Notes under the pieces: generated by a model
What the model saw: only the letters and a program-made list of their open reading frames with translations
Databases searched by the model: none
Told to the model about the DNA's origin: nothing
Assembly: GCF_013608025.1 (NCBI RefSeq)
Contig: NZ_VDLV01000010.1
Coordinates: 385,400-449,399, forward strand
Source of the DNA: Pseudomonas brassicacearum subsp. neoaurantiaca
Lineage (GTDB): Bacteria > Pseudomonadota > Gammaproteobacteria > Pseudomonadales > Pseudomonadaceae
Length of the DNA: 64,000 nucleotides
Direction of reading: 5' to 3'
Translations under genes and position numbers: made by a program
Shown: positions 26,856-35,063 of the stretch, piece by piece
Position numbering within the stretch: position 1 is the first letter of the stretch
How the letters are laid out: every line of letters begins with the position of its first letter

Positions 26856-28250
26856 ATGGATAAGTGGAAATCAGCCCTGGACCTCGCCCGCAGCGGTGAA
26901 TCCAAATACAAGATCCTGGTGCAGGCGATCGCCGACGACATCGAACAGGGCGCCTTGGCCAACGACCAGCGCCTGCCGCCGCAACGGCAAGTGGCGGACG
27001 CCATGGGCATCAGCGTGCAGACCGTCACCAATGCCTACAAGGAGTTGGAGCGCCAAGGGCTGGTCCGCTGCGAAGTCGGGCGCGGCAGTTTCGTCTCGCG
27101 GCGCATGAGCGATCGGGTCGCCACGTATATCCTCGACAGTCCCGAGCGGGCGCTGGTGGATTTTTCCATCACGCGCATTTTGCATACCCGCGAGCACGAT
27201 CAGTTCTGGCGCGATACCTGCGCCGAGCTGAGCACCGAAGAGGACCAGCCATGGATTCACGCGTTTCGTCCGATAGCCGGTTTTGAATCCCACCGCGAGG
27301 CGGCGGCGCAATGGATCGGGCGGCAAGGCCTGAAAGTCGATCGCAACGATGTGTTGATCACCAATGGCGCGGCCCACGGCATCTTCCTCGCCCTGGCCTC
27401 TCTCGCCGGGCCCGACGATGTGGTGCTCTGCGAAGGGCTGACCGACCACGGCGTGATCGGTAATTCCCAGGTGCTGGGTTTTACCCTCAAGGGCCTGGAC
27501 ACTGATCGCCATGGCATCGACCCCGAGCATTTCGAGGACATGTGCAGCAACGAGCGCATCACCGCGCTGGTGTGCACGCCGAACCTGAACAACCCCACCA
27601 CCAGCCTGATGCCCGACGCCCGTCGCCGGGAAATCGCCGAGATCGCCCGGCGTTTCGGCGTGCACATCATCGAAGACGATGTGTACGGTCCGCTGCTGGA
27701 CGAACGCCGGGCGCCGCCCATCAGTCATTACCTGCCGGAGCTGTCGTTCTATTGCACGAGCATGACCAAATCGGTGCTCACCGGGTTGCGGATTGGCTAT
27801 CTGGTGGTGCCCAAGCGTCTGGCGCTGCGCACTGAAAGCATCCTGCGGGTCAACAGCTGGATGGCCACGCCGATGGTCTCGGAGATCGCCGCCCGCTGGA
27901 TCCGCGACGGTCGCGCCGAGTCGTTGCTGCACCTACAAAGACGTCTGTTGGCTGGGCGCCAGGCGATGGTCACCGAGTACATGGGCGAGCACGTATTGGC
28001 CCAGCATCCTCATGCCTTGAATGCCTGGATCGGCATCCCGCCGCACTGGGAAGTCGACAGCCTGGTGCGGGCGTTGCGGCACAAGCACATCGCCGTCACG
28101 TCCCCCGATCCGTTCACCGTGCGTGGCACCCCCAGGCCCCGCGCGGTGCGGGTTTGCGTCGGTGCCGAATGCAGCGATGAAGAAATGCGCCATGCATTGA
28201 TCGGTATGCGGGAGATCTTCAACCAGTATCCGCAGATTCATGATTTTTGA
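26856..28250 (+). CDS. enuR: MocR/GabR-type regulator of ectoine genes
   Basis: 464 residues from the ATG at 26856; the frame extends upstream but homology-like sequence starts here (MDKWKSALDLARSG). A GntR winged helix covers about 15-85 (RLPPQRQVADAMGISVQTVTNAYKELERQGLV). The rest is a fold type I aminotransferase-like domain with the PLP-binding lysine at residue 305 (TSMTKSVLTGLRIGYL). In other bacteria EnuR represses ectoine genes until an ectoine breakdown product reacts with its PLP. Its site between ehuB and eutB supports that role. Confidence 0.92.
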   Translation: MDKWKSALDLARSGESKYKILVQAIADDIEQGALANDQRLPPQRQVADAMGISVQTVTNAYKELERQGLVRCEVGRGSFVSRRMSDRVATYILDSPERALVDFSITRILHTREHDQFWRDTCAELSTEEDQPWIHAFRPIAGFESHREAAAQWIGRQGLKVDRNDVLITNGAAHGIFLALASLAGPDDVVLCEGLTDHGVIGNSQVLGFTLKGLDTDRHGIDPEHFEDMCSNERITALVCTPNLNNPTTSLMPDARRREIAEIARRFGVHIIEDDVYGPLLDERRAPPISHYLPELSFYCTSMTKSVLTGLRIGYLVVPKRLALRTESILRVNSWMATPMVSEIAARWIRDGRAESLLHLQRRLLAGRQAMVTEYMGEHVLAQHPHALNAWIGIPPHWEVDSLVRALRHKHIAVTSPDPFTVRGTPRPRAVRVCVGAECSDEEMRHALIGMREIFNQYPQIHDF

Positions 28251-28290
28251 TGGGCAGCAGTGGGCTTTATGCAGAGTTGCCTGTGCCTTT

Positions 28291-28411
28291 GTGGCGAGGG
28301 AGCTTGCTCCCGCTCGGCTGCGAAGCAGTCGTTAAACCAGTCAATTGTCTACAGGTGCATCTGTTGAATGGGTCTGCTGCGCAGACCAGCGGGAGCAAGC
28401 TCCCTCGCCAC
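28291..28411. repeat. REP pair (GTGGCGAGGGAG family), inverted
   Basis: Left GTGGCGAGGGAGCTTGCTCC, right GGGAGCAAGCTCCCTCGCCA. It lies in the 297-base gap between enuR and eutB, upstream of the candidate second operator, and may separate the enuR transcript from the catabolic one. Confidence 0.87.
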
Positions 28412-28473
28412 GGGATAAGGTGTTTTTTATGGATTGTGGTCACTTCTTTCGGTCGGTAGTGAATGCAAACTAA

Positions 28474-28489
28474 ATTGCCCTAGTACATT
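28474..28489. promoter_or_regulatory. candidate EnuR operator, site 2
   Basis: ATTGCCCTAGTACATT shares ATTGC-N-CTAG-N-ACA with site 1 (13 of 16 positions). It is 58 bases before the eutB start, about the same distance as site 1 from enuR. Confidence 0.5.
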
Positions 28490-28547
28490 CATCCCCGCAA
28501 TCCGGCCCTCTTAGACTGCGCCCAACACATCTGCTCGGGACGCGGTC

Positions 28548-29519
28548 ATGACAGGGTTGCAGCTGCAGGACATTTACCTCGCTCGCCAGCGCATCGAGTC
28601 GCAGGTCAGGCGCACGCCCATGGAGCATTCCCCCAGCCTGTCGCGACTGATGGGCGTGCCCGTGTACCTCAAGCTCGAATCGCTGCAAGTCACCGGCAGC
28701 TTCAAGCTGCGCGGCGCGAGCAATGCCGTGGCGCAACTCAGTTCCGAACAGAAGGCGCGCGGTGTGGTCACCGCTTCGACCGGCAACCATGGCCGGGCAC
28801 TGGCGTACGCAGCGTCGCAACAAGGCGTGCGAGCGATTGTCTGCCTGTCGAACCTGGTACCTGCCAACAAAGTGCAGGCGATTCGCGATTTGGGCGCCGA
28901 GGTGTGCATCGTCGGCCAGTCCCAGAACGACGCCCAGCGCGAAGCCGAACGCATTGCGAGCGAGCAGGGCGCAACCTTCCTGCCGCCCTTCGATCACCCG
29001 GCGATCATCACTGGCCAAGGCACCCTCGGCCTGGAAATCCTCGAACAGCAACCGGACGTGGCCCAGGTTCTCGTTCCGTTGTCCGGTGGCGGCCTGTTCG
29101 CCGGCGTTGCCCTCGCGCTGAAAAGTGCCCATCCATCGATCCAGGTCCACGGCATCAGCATGGCCCGAGGTGCCGCGATGCAGGCCAGCCTCGCTGCCGG
29201 CCAGCCGGTGGACATCGAAGAACTGCCGACCCTGGCCGACTCCCTCGGCGGCGGCATCGGCCTCGACAACCGCTACACCTTCGCCATGACCCGGCAGTTG
29301 ATCGATGACCTGCACCTGCTTTCGGAAGCCTCGATCGCCAATGCCATCCGCCACGCCTATCACCACGAACGCCTGGTGCTCGAAGGTGCCGCGGTGGTGG
29401 GCATCGCGGCGCTGCTCGACGGCCTGGTCGAGCCGCGTGGCCCCATCGTGGTGGTGGTCAGCGGCCGCAACGTCGACACCGAACATCATGCCCGCGTGAT
29501 CGCCGGCGCCAACGCCTGA
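28548..29519 (+). CDS. eutB: hydroxyectoine utilization dehydratase EutB
   Basis: 323 residues, a threonine dehydratase-like fold type II PLP enzyme. The Schiff-base lysine is Lys53 (VTGSFKLRGASN) and the phosphate-binding glycine loop is VPLSGGGLFAG. In the hydroxyectoine pathway EutB is proposed to remove water from the hydroxylated intermediate so that it can rejoin the ectoine route with EutC. It begins the plus-strand catabolic operon; eutC follows after 21 bases. Confidence 0.92.
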   Translation: MTGLQLQDIYLARQRIESQVRRTPMEHSPSLSRLMGVPVYLKLESLQVTGSFKLRGASNAVAQLSSEQKARGVVTASTGNHGRALAYAASQQGVRAIVCLSNLVPANKVQAIRDLGAEVCIVGQSQNDAQREAERIASEQGATFLPPFDHPAIITGQGTLGLEILEQQPDVAQVLVPLSGGGLFAGVALALKSAHPSIQVHGISMARGAAMQASLAAGQPVDIEELPTLADSLGGGIGLDNRYTFAMTRQLIDDLHLLSEASIANAIRHAYHHERLVLEGAAVVGIAALLDGLVEPRGPIVVVVSGRNVDTEHHARVIAGANA

Positions 29520-29540
29520 TAACCCTTAACGGAGCCTGCC

Positions 29541-30533
29541 ATGAGTGAAGTCACCTTATTGAGCGAAGCCGACCTGCGCAGTTGCGTGGCCCTCGATCTG
29601 GCCAGCGTCGATGCCATCGAACAGGCCTTCGTGCTGTTGGCCACCGCTGCCGTGGCGATGCCACCGATCCTGCGATTGGACATCCCCGAGCACAACGGTG
29701 AAGTAGACGTGAAGACCGCTTACCTGCCGGGCCTGGAACGCTTCGCGATCAAGGTCAGCCCGGGCTTTTTCGATAACCCCAAGCTCGGCCTGCCCAGCCT
29801 CAACGGCATGATGATGCTGCTCTCGGCGCGCACCGGTCTGCTGGAAGCGCTGCTGCTGGACAACGGTTATCTCACCGCCGTGCGCACCGCAGCGGCCGGG
29901 GCGGTGGCGGCGCGTTGCCTTTCCCGCGAGGACAGCCGCAGCGTGGCGCTGATCGGTGCCGGCGAACAGGCGGCGTTGCAGCTTCAAGCGCTGCGGCTGG
30001 TGCGGCCCATCGACGAGGTGCGGGTCTGGGCGCGGGATGCGCAAAAAGCCAAGGCGTTCAGTGCCGAACTCGCTCGCGACACCGGGCTTGCCGTTACGCC
30101 ATGCGCCTCCATCGAGGAAGCCATGGAAGGCGTGGACGTCGCCATCACCAGCACCCCTAGCCGTGAACCGCTGATCGAAGCCCGTCATTTGCACCCTGGC
30201 CTGCACATCACGGCGATGGGTTCGGACGCGGAACACAAGAACGAAATTTCCCCGCAAGCCTTGGCGGCCGTTGACTGCTACGTCGCCGACCGCTTGAGCC
30301 AGACCCGCATGCTGGGTGAGCTGCACCACGCCTTGGTGGCCGGCACCGTTCGCGACGATCCGGCGCTGATGGAATTGGGACGCGTGCTCGCGGGGCAGCA
30401 GGCCGGGCGTTCCGATGCGGCGCAAGTGACGCTGTGCGACCTCACCGGCACCGGCGCCCAGGACACCGCCATCGCCAACCTCGCCTTCGAGCGGGCGCGT
30501 GCGGCGGGTAAGGGCTTTGCATTCGGTCGCTAG
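29541..30533 (+). CDS. eutC: ectoine utilization protein EutC (ornithine cyclodeaminase family)
   Basis: 330 residues of the ornithine cyclodeaminase/mu-crystallin family: N-terminal VDVKTAYLPGLERFAIKVSPGFFDN and the NAD-binding Rossmann motif ALIGAGEQAALQLQAL near residues 140-155. The known proposal is that EutC reduces the keto/imino product of EutB. It lies between eutB and doeA with short gaps (21 and 39 bases). Confidence 0.92.
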   Translation: MSEVTLLSEADLRSCVALDLASVDAIEQAFVLLATAAVAMPPILRLDIPEHNGEVDVKTAYLPGLERFAIKVSPGFFDNPKLGLPSLNGMMMLLSARTGLLEALLLDNGYLTAVRTAAAGAVAARCLSREDSRSVALIGAGEQAALQLQALRLVRPIDEVRVWARDAQKAKAFSAELARDTGLAVTPCASIEEAMEGVDVAITSTPSREPLIEARHLHPGLHITAMGSDAEHKNEISPQALAAVDCYVADRLSQTRMLGELHHALVAGTVRDDPALMELGRVLAGQQAGRSDAAQVTLCDLTGTGAQDTAIANLAFERARAAGKGFAFGR

Positions 30534-30572
30534 ATCATTTTTTTCATGATTCATTGAACAGAGGGCAGGTGG

Positions 30573-31763
30573 ATGTCAGAGATTCTCGTCAATCTTCCGT
30601 TCCAGCGGGAGGAATACGCCCAGCGCCTGGCGAAGGTTCGCGCGGCCATGCAGGCCCAAGGCCTGGAGCTGCTGCTGGTCACCGATCCGTCGAATATGGC
30701 CTGGCTCACCGGCTATGACGGTTGGTCGTTTTATGTGCACCAATGCGTGCTGTTGGCGCTGGACGGCGAACCCGTGTGGTTCGGTCGCGGCCAGGATGCC
30801 AACGGTGCCAGGCGCACGGTGTTCATGCAGGCCGATAACATCGTCGGCTACCCGGACATTTACGTGCAGTCCCGCGAGCGCCATCCGATGGACTACCTGT
30901 CCCGCGAGGTGATCATCGCCCGTGGCTGGGGCGCGCTGACCATCGGCGTGGAAATGGACAACTACTACTTCAGCGCCGCCGCGTTCCTGTCCCTGCAAAA
31001 ACATCTGCCCGAGGCGAAGCTGGTGGACGCGGTGGGCCTGGTGAACTGGCAGCGCGCGGTCAAGTCGCCCCAGGAAATCGCCTACATGCGCATCGCCGCG
31101 CGCATCGTCGAGAACATGCACGGGCGGATCCTCGAACGGATCGAACCGGGCATGCGCAAGAACGAACTGGTGGCCGAGATCTACAGCAGTGGCATCCTCG
31201 GTGCCGACGGCCATGGCGGCGACTACCCGGCCATCGTGCCGCTGCTGCCCACCGGAGCCGACGCCAGCGCGCCGCACCTGACCTGGGACGATTCGCCGTT
31301 CGAACGGGGCGCCGGGACCTTCTTTGAAATCGCCGGTTGCTACAAGCGTTATCACTGCCCGCTGTCGCGCACCATTTACCTGGGCAAGCCGCCGCAGCAT
31401 TTCCTCGACGGTGAAAAAGCCGTGGTCGAAGGCATCGCCGCCGGCCTGGACACGGCCAAGCCGGGTAACACCACCGGCGACATCGCCGTGGCGTTCTTCA
31501 AGGTGTTGGAGAAATTCGGCATCCATAAGGACAGCCGTTGCGGCTACCCCATCGGGATCAGTTATCCACCGGATTGGGGCGAGCGCACCATGAGCCTGCG
31601 CCCTGGCGACAGCAGCGTGTTGCAACCGGGCATGACCTTCCACTTCATGCCGGGGCTGTGGATGGACGATTGGGGCCTGGAAATCACCGAGAGCATTTTG
31701 ATCACCGAGACTGGCGTCGAGACGCTGTGCAACGTGCCTCGTCAACTGTTCGTGAAGGATTGA
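30573..31763 (+). CDS. doeA: ectoine hydrolase DoeA (EutD)
   Basis: 396 residues of the creatinase/M24 metallopeptidase (pita-bread) fold: N-terminal domain with TDPSNMAWLTGYDGWSFYVHQ, C-terminal domain from about residue 165. Several canonical metal ligands of M24 peptidases appear altered, as in creatinase and DoeA. It opens the ectoine ring to N-acetyl-2,4-diaminobutyrate. The length fits known DoeA proteins. The doeB start follows after three bases. Confidence 0.93.
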   Translation: MSEILVNLPFQREEYAQRLAKVRAAMQAQGLELLLVTDPSNMAWLTGYDGWSFYVHQCVLLALDGEPVWFGRGQDANGARRTVFMQADNIVGYPDIYVQSRERHPMDYLSREVIIARGWGALTIGVEMDNYYFSAAAFLSLQKHLPEAKLVDAVGLVNWQRAVKSPQEIAYMRIAARIVENMHGRILERIEPGMRKNELVAEIYSSGILGADGHGGDYPAIVPLLPTGADASAPHLTWDDSPFERGAGTFFEIAGCYKRYHCPLSRTIYLGKPPQHFLDGEKAVVEGIAAGLDTAKPGNTTGDIAVAFFKVLEKFGIHKDSRCGYPIGISYPPDWGERTMSLRPGDSSVLQPGMTFHFMPGLWMDDWGLEITESILITETGVETLCNVPRQLFVKD

Positions 31764-31766
31764 GCC

Positions 31767-32768
31767 ATGCCTGATTTGCCCAGCAATCCCATCAGCGCCA
31801 CGGTGGATTTCAGCCGCGAGGGCGTGCAGCACGGTTTTCTCAAGCTGCCGTATTCGCGGGACGATTCGGCGTGGGGCGCGGTGATGATCCCCATCACTGT
31901 GATCCAGCGCGGCAGCGGCCCGACCGCACTGCTCAGCGGTGGCAACCACGGCGATGAGTACGAAGGCCCGGTGGCCTTGAGCAAACTGGCCCAGCAACTT
32001 ACGGCCGAGGAAGTGAGCGGGCGGGTGATCATCGTGCCGTTCATGAACACCCCGGCGTTCCATGCCGGGCGCCGGACTTCGCCCATCGATAAGGGCAACC
32101 TCAACCGCAGTTTTCCGGGTAGGCCGGACGGCACCGTCACCGAGAAAATCGCCGATTATTTCAATCGCACCTTGTTGCCCTTGGCGGACATTGTCCTGGA
32201 CATTCATTCCGGTGGCCGAACCCTGGATTTCCTGCCGTTCGCCGCCTGCCACGTCTTGCCCGACAAACAGCAACAGGCGCGCTGCGAGGCCGGCATGCTG
32301 GCGTTCAACGCGCCGTATTGCATGCGCATGCTGGAGCTGGACGCCGGATCGATGTACGACACGGCCGCCGAATCCCAGGGCAAGGTGTTCGTCACCACCG
32401 AGTTGGGTGGCGGCGGTTCGTCGACCGCCCGCAGTGTGGCGATTGCCGAGCGTGGGGTGCGCAACCTGCTGATCCATGCCGGTATTTTGCGGGGCTCGAT
32501 CGAGTTGCAGCCGTCGCTGGTGCTCGACATGCCGGACGCCAGTTGCTTCGTTGCCAGTGAGCACAACGGCTTGCTGGAGATGTGCCGCGACCTCGGCGAA
32601 AACGTCACCCAGGGCGAGGTGGTGGCGCGCATCCATGACACCACCCGCAGCGGCGTCGCCCCGGTTGAATACTGCGCCGCCCGCAGCGGCCTGCTCGCGG
32701 CCCGGCACTTTCCCGGGCTAGTGCAGTGTGGCGATACGTTGGTGGTGATTGCGGATGTGTTGGCTTAG
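31767..32768 (+). CDS. doeB: N-acetyl-2,4-diaminobutyrate deacetylase DoeB (EutE)
   Basis: 333 residues of the succinylglutamate desuccinylase/aspartoacylase family. The zinc ligands are visible: His and Glu in LSGGNHGDEYEGP and the second His in LDIHSGGRTLDF. NRSFPGRPDGT is the conserved arginine region for the carboxylate. It releases acetate and diaminobutyrate from the DoeA product. It closes the eutB-eutC-doeA-doeB unit; a REP pair follows. Confidence 0.93.
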   Translation: MPDLPSNPISATVDFSREGVQHGFLKLPYSRDDSAWGAVMIPITVIQRGSGPTALLSGGNHGDEYEGPVALSKLAQQLTAEEVSGRVIIVPFMNTPAFHAGRRTSPIDKGNLNRSFPGRPDGTVTEKIADYFNRTLLPLADIVLDIHSGGRTLDFLPFAACHVLPDKQQQARCEAGMLAFNAPYCMRMLELDAGSMYDTAAESQGKVFVTTELGGGGSSTARSVAIAERGVRNLLIHAGILRGSIELQPSLVLDMPDASCFVASEHNGLLEMCRDLGENVTQGEVVARIHDTTRSGVAPVEYCAARSGLLAARHFPGLVQCGDTLVVIADVLA

Positions 32769-32788
32769 GTCAGATGGACCACAGAACT

Positions 32789-32917
32789 GTGGCGAGGGGA
32801 TTTATCCCCGCTGGGCTGCGCAGCAGCCCCAAATCAAGCGACTCGGTGTGTCAGGCCGAAGTGGGTCGATAGTCAGGGGCTGCTTCGCAACCCAACGGGG
32901 ATAAATCCCCTCGCCAC
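32789..32917. repeat. REP pair, variant core (GTGGCGAGGGGATTTATCCCC), inverted
   Basis: Left TGTGGCGAGGGGATTTATCC and right GGGGATAAATCCCCTCGCCA enclose a smaller inverted CTGGGCTGCGCAGCAGCCCC-type segment. The core GGGGATTTATCCCC differs from the other copies, a distinct subfamily represented once here. It lies between doeB and doeX. Confidence 0.85.
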
Positions 32918-32965
32918 AATTGATGTGTGTCTGGAATTTTTCTGTCATCACCGGGAGCCCGGCCC

Positions 32966-33445
32966 ATGCACAAACTCGATCGCTACGACCTGAAGATCCT
33001 GCAGATACTCGCCGAGGACGGGCGCATCACCAAGTCGAGCCTGGCCGAGGCCATCAACCTGTCGGTGACGCCGGCCTGGGAGCGGGTGCGCAAGTTGGAA
33101 GCGGCGGGATTGATCATCGGCTATCGGGCGCAGATCGATTGGGCCGCGGTGTTCAAGCGCCAGCAGGTGCTGGTGGAAATCACCTTGGCCCGGCACACCG
33201 CCCAGGACATGCGCCGTTTCGAGCAATGCATGATCGCCGCGCCCGAAGTGGCGTTCTGTTACGCCACCGGCGGCGGTGTCGATTACCTGGCAATGATCCA
33301 GGCGCCGGACGTCGATGCCTATCAGCGCTTCGTCGATCAACTGCTGCTCGAAGACCTCGGCATCGAACGCTATTTCACCTACATCGTCACCAAGACCATC
33401 AAGACCGCCGGTGCGTTGCCGGCAGAGCTGGCGCCAGCTTCCTGA
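32966..33445 (+). CDS. doeX: Lrp/AsnC-family regulator DoeX
   Basis: 159 residues from the ATG at 32966, with GGGAG nine bases upstream. The helix-turn-helix is N-terminal (YDLKILQILAEDGRITKSSLAEAINLSVTPAWERVRKLEAAGLI) and a RAM effector domain follows. DoeX of Halomonas is the local Lrp-type regulator of ectoine degradation genes. Here it sits between the doeAB and doeCD pairs with its own upstream gap, so the island has two regulators, EnuR and DoeX. Confidence 0.9.
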   Translation: MHKLDRYDLKILQILAEDGRITKSSLAEAINLSVTPAWERVRKLEAAGLIIGYRAQIDWAAVFKRQQVLVEITLARHTAQDMRRFEQCMIAAPEVAFCYATGGGVDYLAMIQAPDVDAYQRFVDQLLLEDLGIERYFTYIVTKTIKTAGALPAELAPAS

Positions 33446-33531
33446 GCACCGCAGAAAACACTTTCCAGCCCGTCGTTTCCAGAAAAAAACCAAGGTCCGA
33501 CCCCACTCGAACACCCGAAAACCCAAGCGCC

Positions 33532-33547
33532 GCTGCCCTAGCATGGA
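33532..33547. promoter_or_regulatory. weak CTAG-centred word before doeC
   Basis: GCTGCCCTAGCATGGA shares the eight-base core TGCCCTAG with candidate site 2 before eutB, 29 bases before the doeC start. The flanks do not match, so this may be chance. Confidence 0.25.
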
Positions 33548-33575
33548 TTCACGCACACGCTCTGGAGTGAACGTC

Positions 33576-35063
33576 ATGCCTTACCAACATCCGCTGCTGT
33601 TCAAAGCGCTTTGCTACGTCGATGGCCATTGGGTCCACAGCGACAGCGGCCACAGCGTGGCCGTCCACAACCCTGCCAACCGCACCGTCATCGGCCATGT
33701 GCCGATGCTCGATCAACCGCAGATCGTCGCGGCGGTGGACGCGGCGCATCGCGCTTTTCCTTCGTGGCGCGAACAAAGCCTGGAGACGCGCGGCGCTATC
33801 CTGCGGCGCTGGGCGGCGCTGATCACCGAACACGGTGAAGACTTGGCGCGGATTCTCAGCCTGGAGCAGGGTAAGCCCTTGGCCGAGTCCCGTGGCGAAA
33901 TCGCCTATGCCGCCAGCTTCATTCCATGGTTCGCCGAGGAGGCCCGGCGCCTCTATGGCCAGAACATTCCCAGCCATATTCCCAATGCGCACCTAGGTAC
34001 GATCAAGGAACCGGTAGGCGTCTGCGCGCTGCTCACACCGTGGAACTTCCCCTCGGCGATGATTACCCGCAAAGCCGCTGCCGCGTTGGCCGCCGGTTGC
34101 ACGGTAGTGATCAAGCCGGCCCATGAAACGCCTTACTCAGCCCTGGCGTTGGCGCAGTTGGCCGAGGAAGCGGGCTTTCCCGCCGGGGTATTCAACGTGG
34201 TCTTGGGCGAGCCGCAAATGGCCATGGAAACCCTGGTCAAGGACCGCCGCGTACGTTCGGTGAGCTTCACCGGCTCGACACGCGTCGGCAAACTGGTGCT
34301 GCAAGCGGCGGCCCATGACGTAAAGAAAGTCGCGCTGGAGCTGGGCGGCAACGCGCCGTTCATTGTTTGCGCCGATGCCGACCTGGCCCTGGCGGTAAAA
34401 GTCGCCGTGGAAGCGAAATTCCAGACTTCGGGCCAGGATTGCTGCGCGGCCAACCGGATCATGGTGCAGCGCCCGGTGTATCAGGCGTTTCTCACTCGTT
34501 TCGCCGCGGCGGTGCGCGCCTTGCGGGTCGGGCCGGCCATGGTCGATCAGCAGGAACAAGAGGTGGAGGTCGGGCCGTTGATGCATCAGGCCGCGTTCGA
34601 TGCGACGGCCGACCGCGTCGCCGATGCCCTGGCGTTGGGTGCTAATCGCTTGGTGGGTGGCGAGGTGCATGCTTTGGGCGGGTTGTTTTATCAGCCCACC
34701 GTGTTGGCCGATGTCACGCCGCAGATGCGCATCTACCGTGAAGAAAACTTTGCGCCGATCGCCGGGGTGATGCCGTTCGACACCCTGGACGAGGCCGTCG
34801 AAATGGCCAACGACACCGAGTACGGACTGGCCGCCTATATTTGCTCCAACCGCTTGGATGTCATTTACCCACTGATCCGCCGTCTCGACCACGCCATGGT
34901 CGCGGTCAACGGCGTCAAGTTCACCGGTCATCCGATTCCCTTCGGTGGCATGAAGGCCTCCGGTCTCGGCCGCGAGGGCGGCACCGAAGGCTTCGAGCCT
35001 TTCGTCGAAACCAAATACTTTTGCCTGCACCATCAAGGCCAGTTCCCAGGAGAGTCCGCATGA
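33576..35063 (+). CDS. doeC: aldehyde dehydrogenase DoeC (aspartate-semialdehyde to aspartate)
   Basis: 495 residues from the ATG at 33576, preceded by GGAG. An NAD(P)-dependent aldehyde dehydrogenase of the succinate-semialdehyde type: coenzyme motif FTGSTRVGK, catalytic Glu in ALELGGNAPF and catalytic Cys in SGQDCCAANR. In the ectoine pathway it oxidises aspartate semialdehyde, made by DoeD, to aspartate. Its stop overlaps the doeD start by four bases (ATGA). Confidence 0.9.
   Translation: MPYQHPLLFKALCYVDGHWVHSDSGHSVAVHNPANRTVIGHVPMLDQPQIVAAVDAAHRAFPSWREQSLETRGAILRRWAALITEHGEDLARILSLEQGKPLAESRGEIAYAASFIPWFAEEARRLYGQNIPSHIPNAHLGTIKEPVGVCALLTPWNFPSAMITRKAAAALAAGCTVVIKPAHETPYSALALAQLAEEAGFPAGVFNVVLGEPQMAMETLVKDRRVRSVSFTGSTRVGKLVLQAAAHDVKKVALELGGNAPFIVCADADLALAVKVAVEAKFQTSGQDCCAANRIMVQRPVYQAFLTRFAAAVRALRVGPAMVDQQEQEVEVGPLMHQAAFDATADRVADALALGANRLVGGEVHALGGLFYQPTVLADVTPQMRIYREENFAPIAGVMPFDTLDEAVEMANDTEYGLAAYICSNRLDVIYPLIRRLDHAMVAVNGVKFTGHPIPFGGMKASGLGREGGTEGFEPFVETKYFCLHHQGQFPGESA

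Noticed and set aside
30576..32708. A 710-codon open frame on the minus strand
   Set aside because: It lies antisense to doeA and doeB, both of which have clear catalytic motifs. Long antisense frames are expected in GC-rich DNA; the translation shows no domain.
33534..33541. TGCCCTAG before doeC as a third firm EnuR site
   Set aside because: Only the eight-base core agrees; the flanks and palindrome are lost, so it is listed only as a weak candidate.
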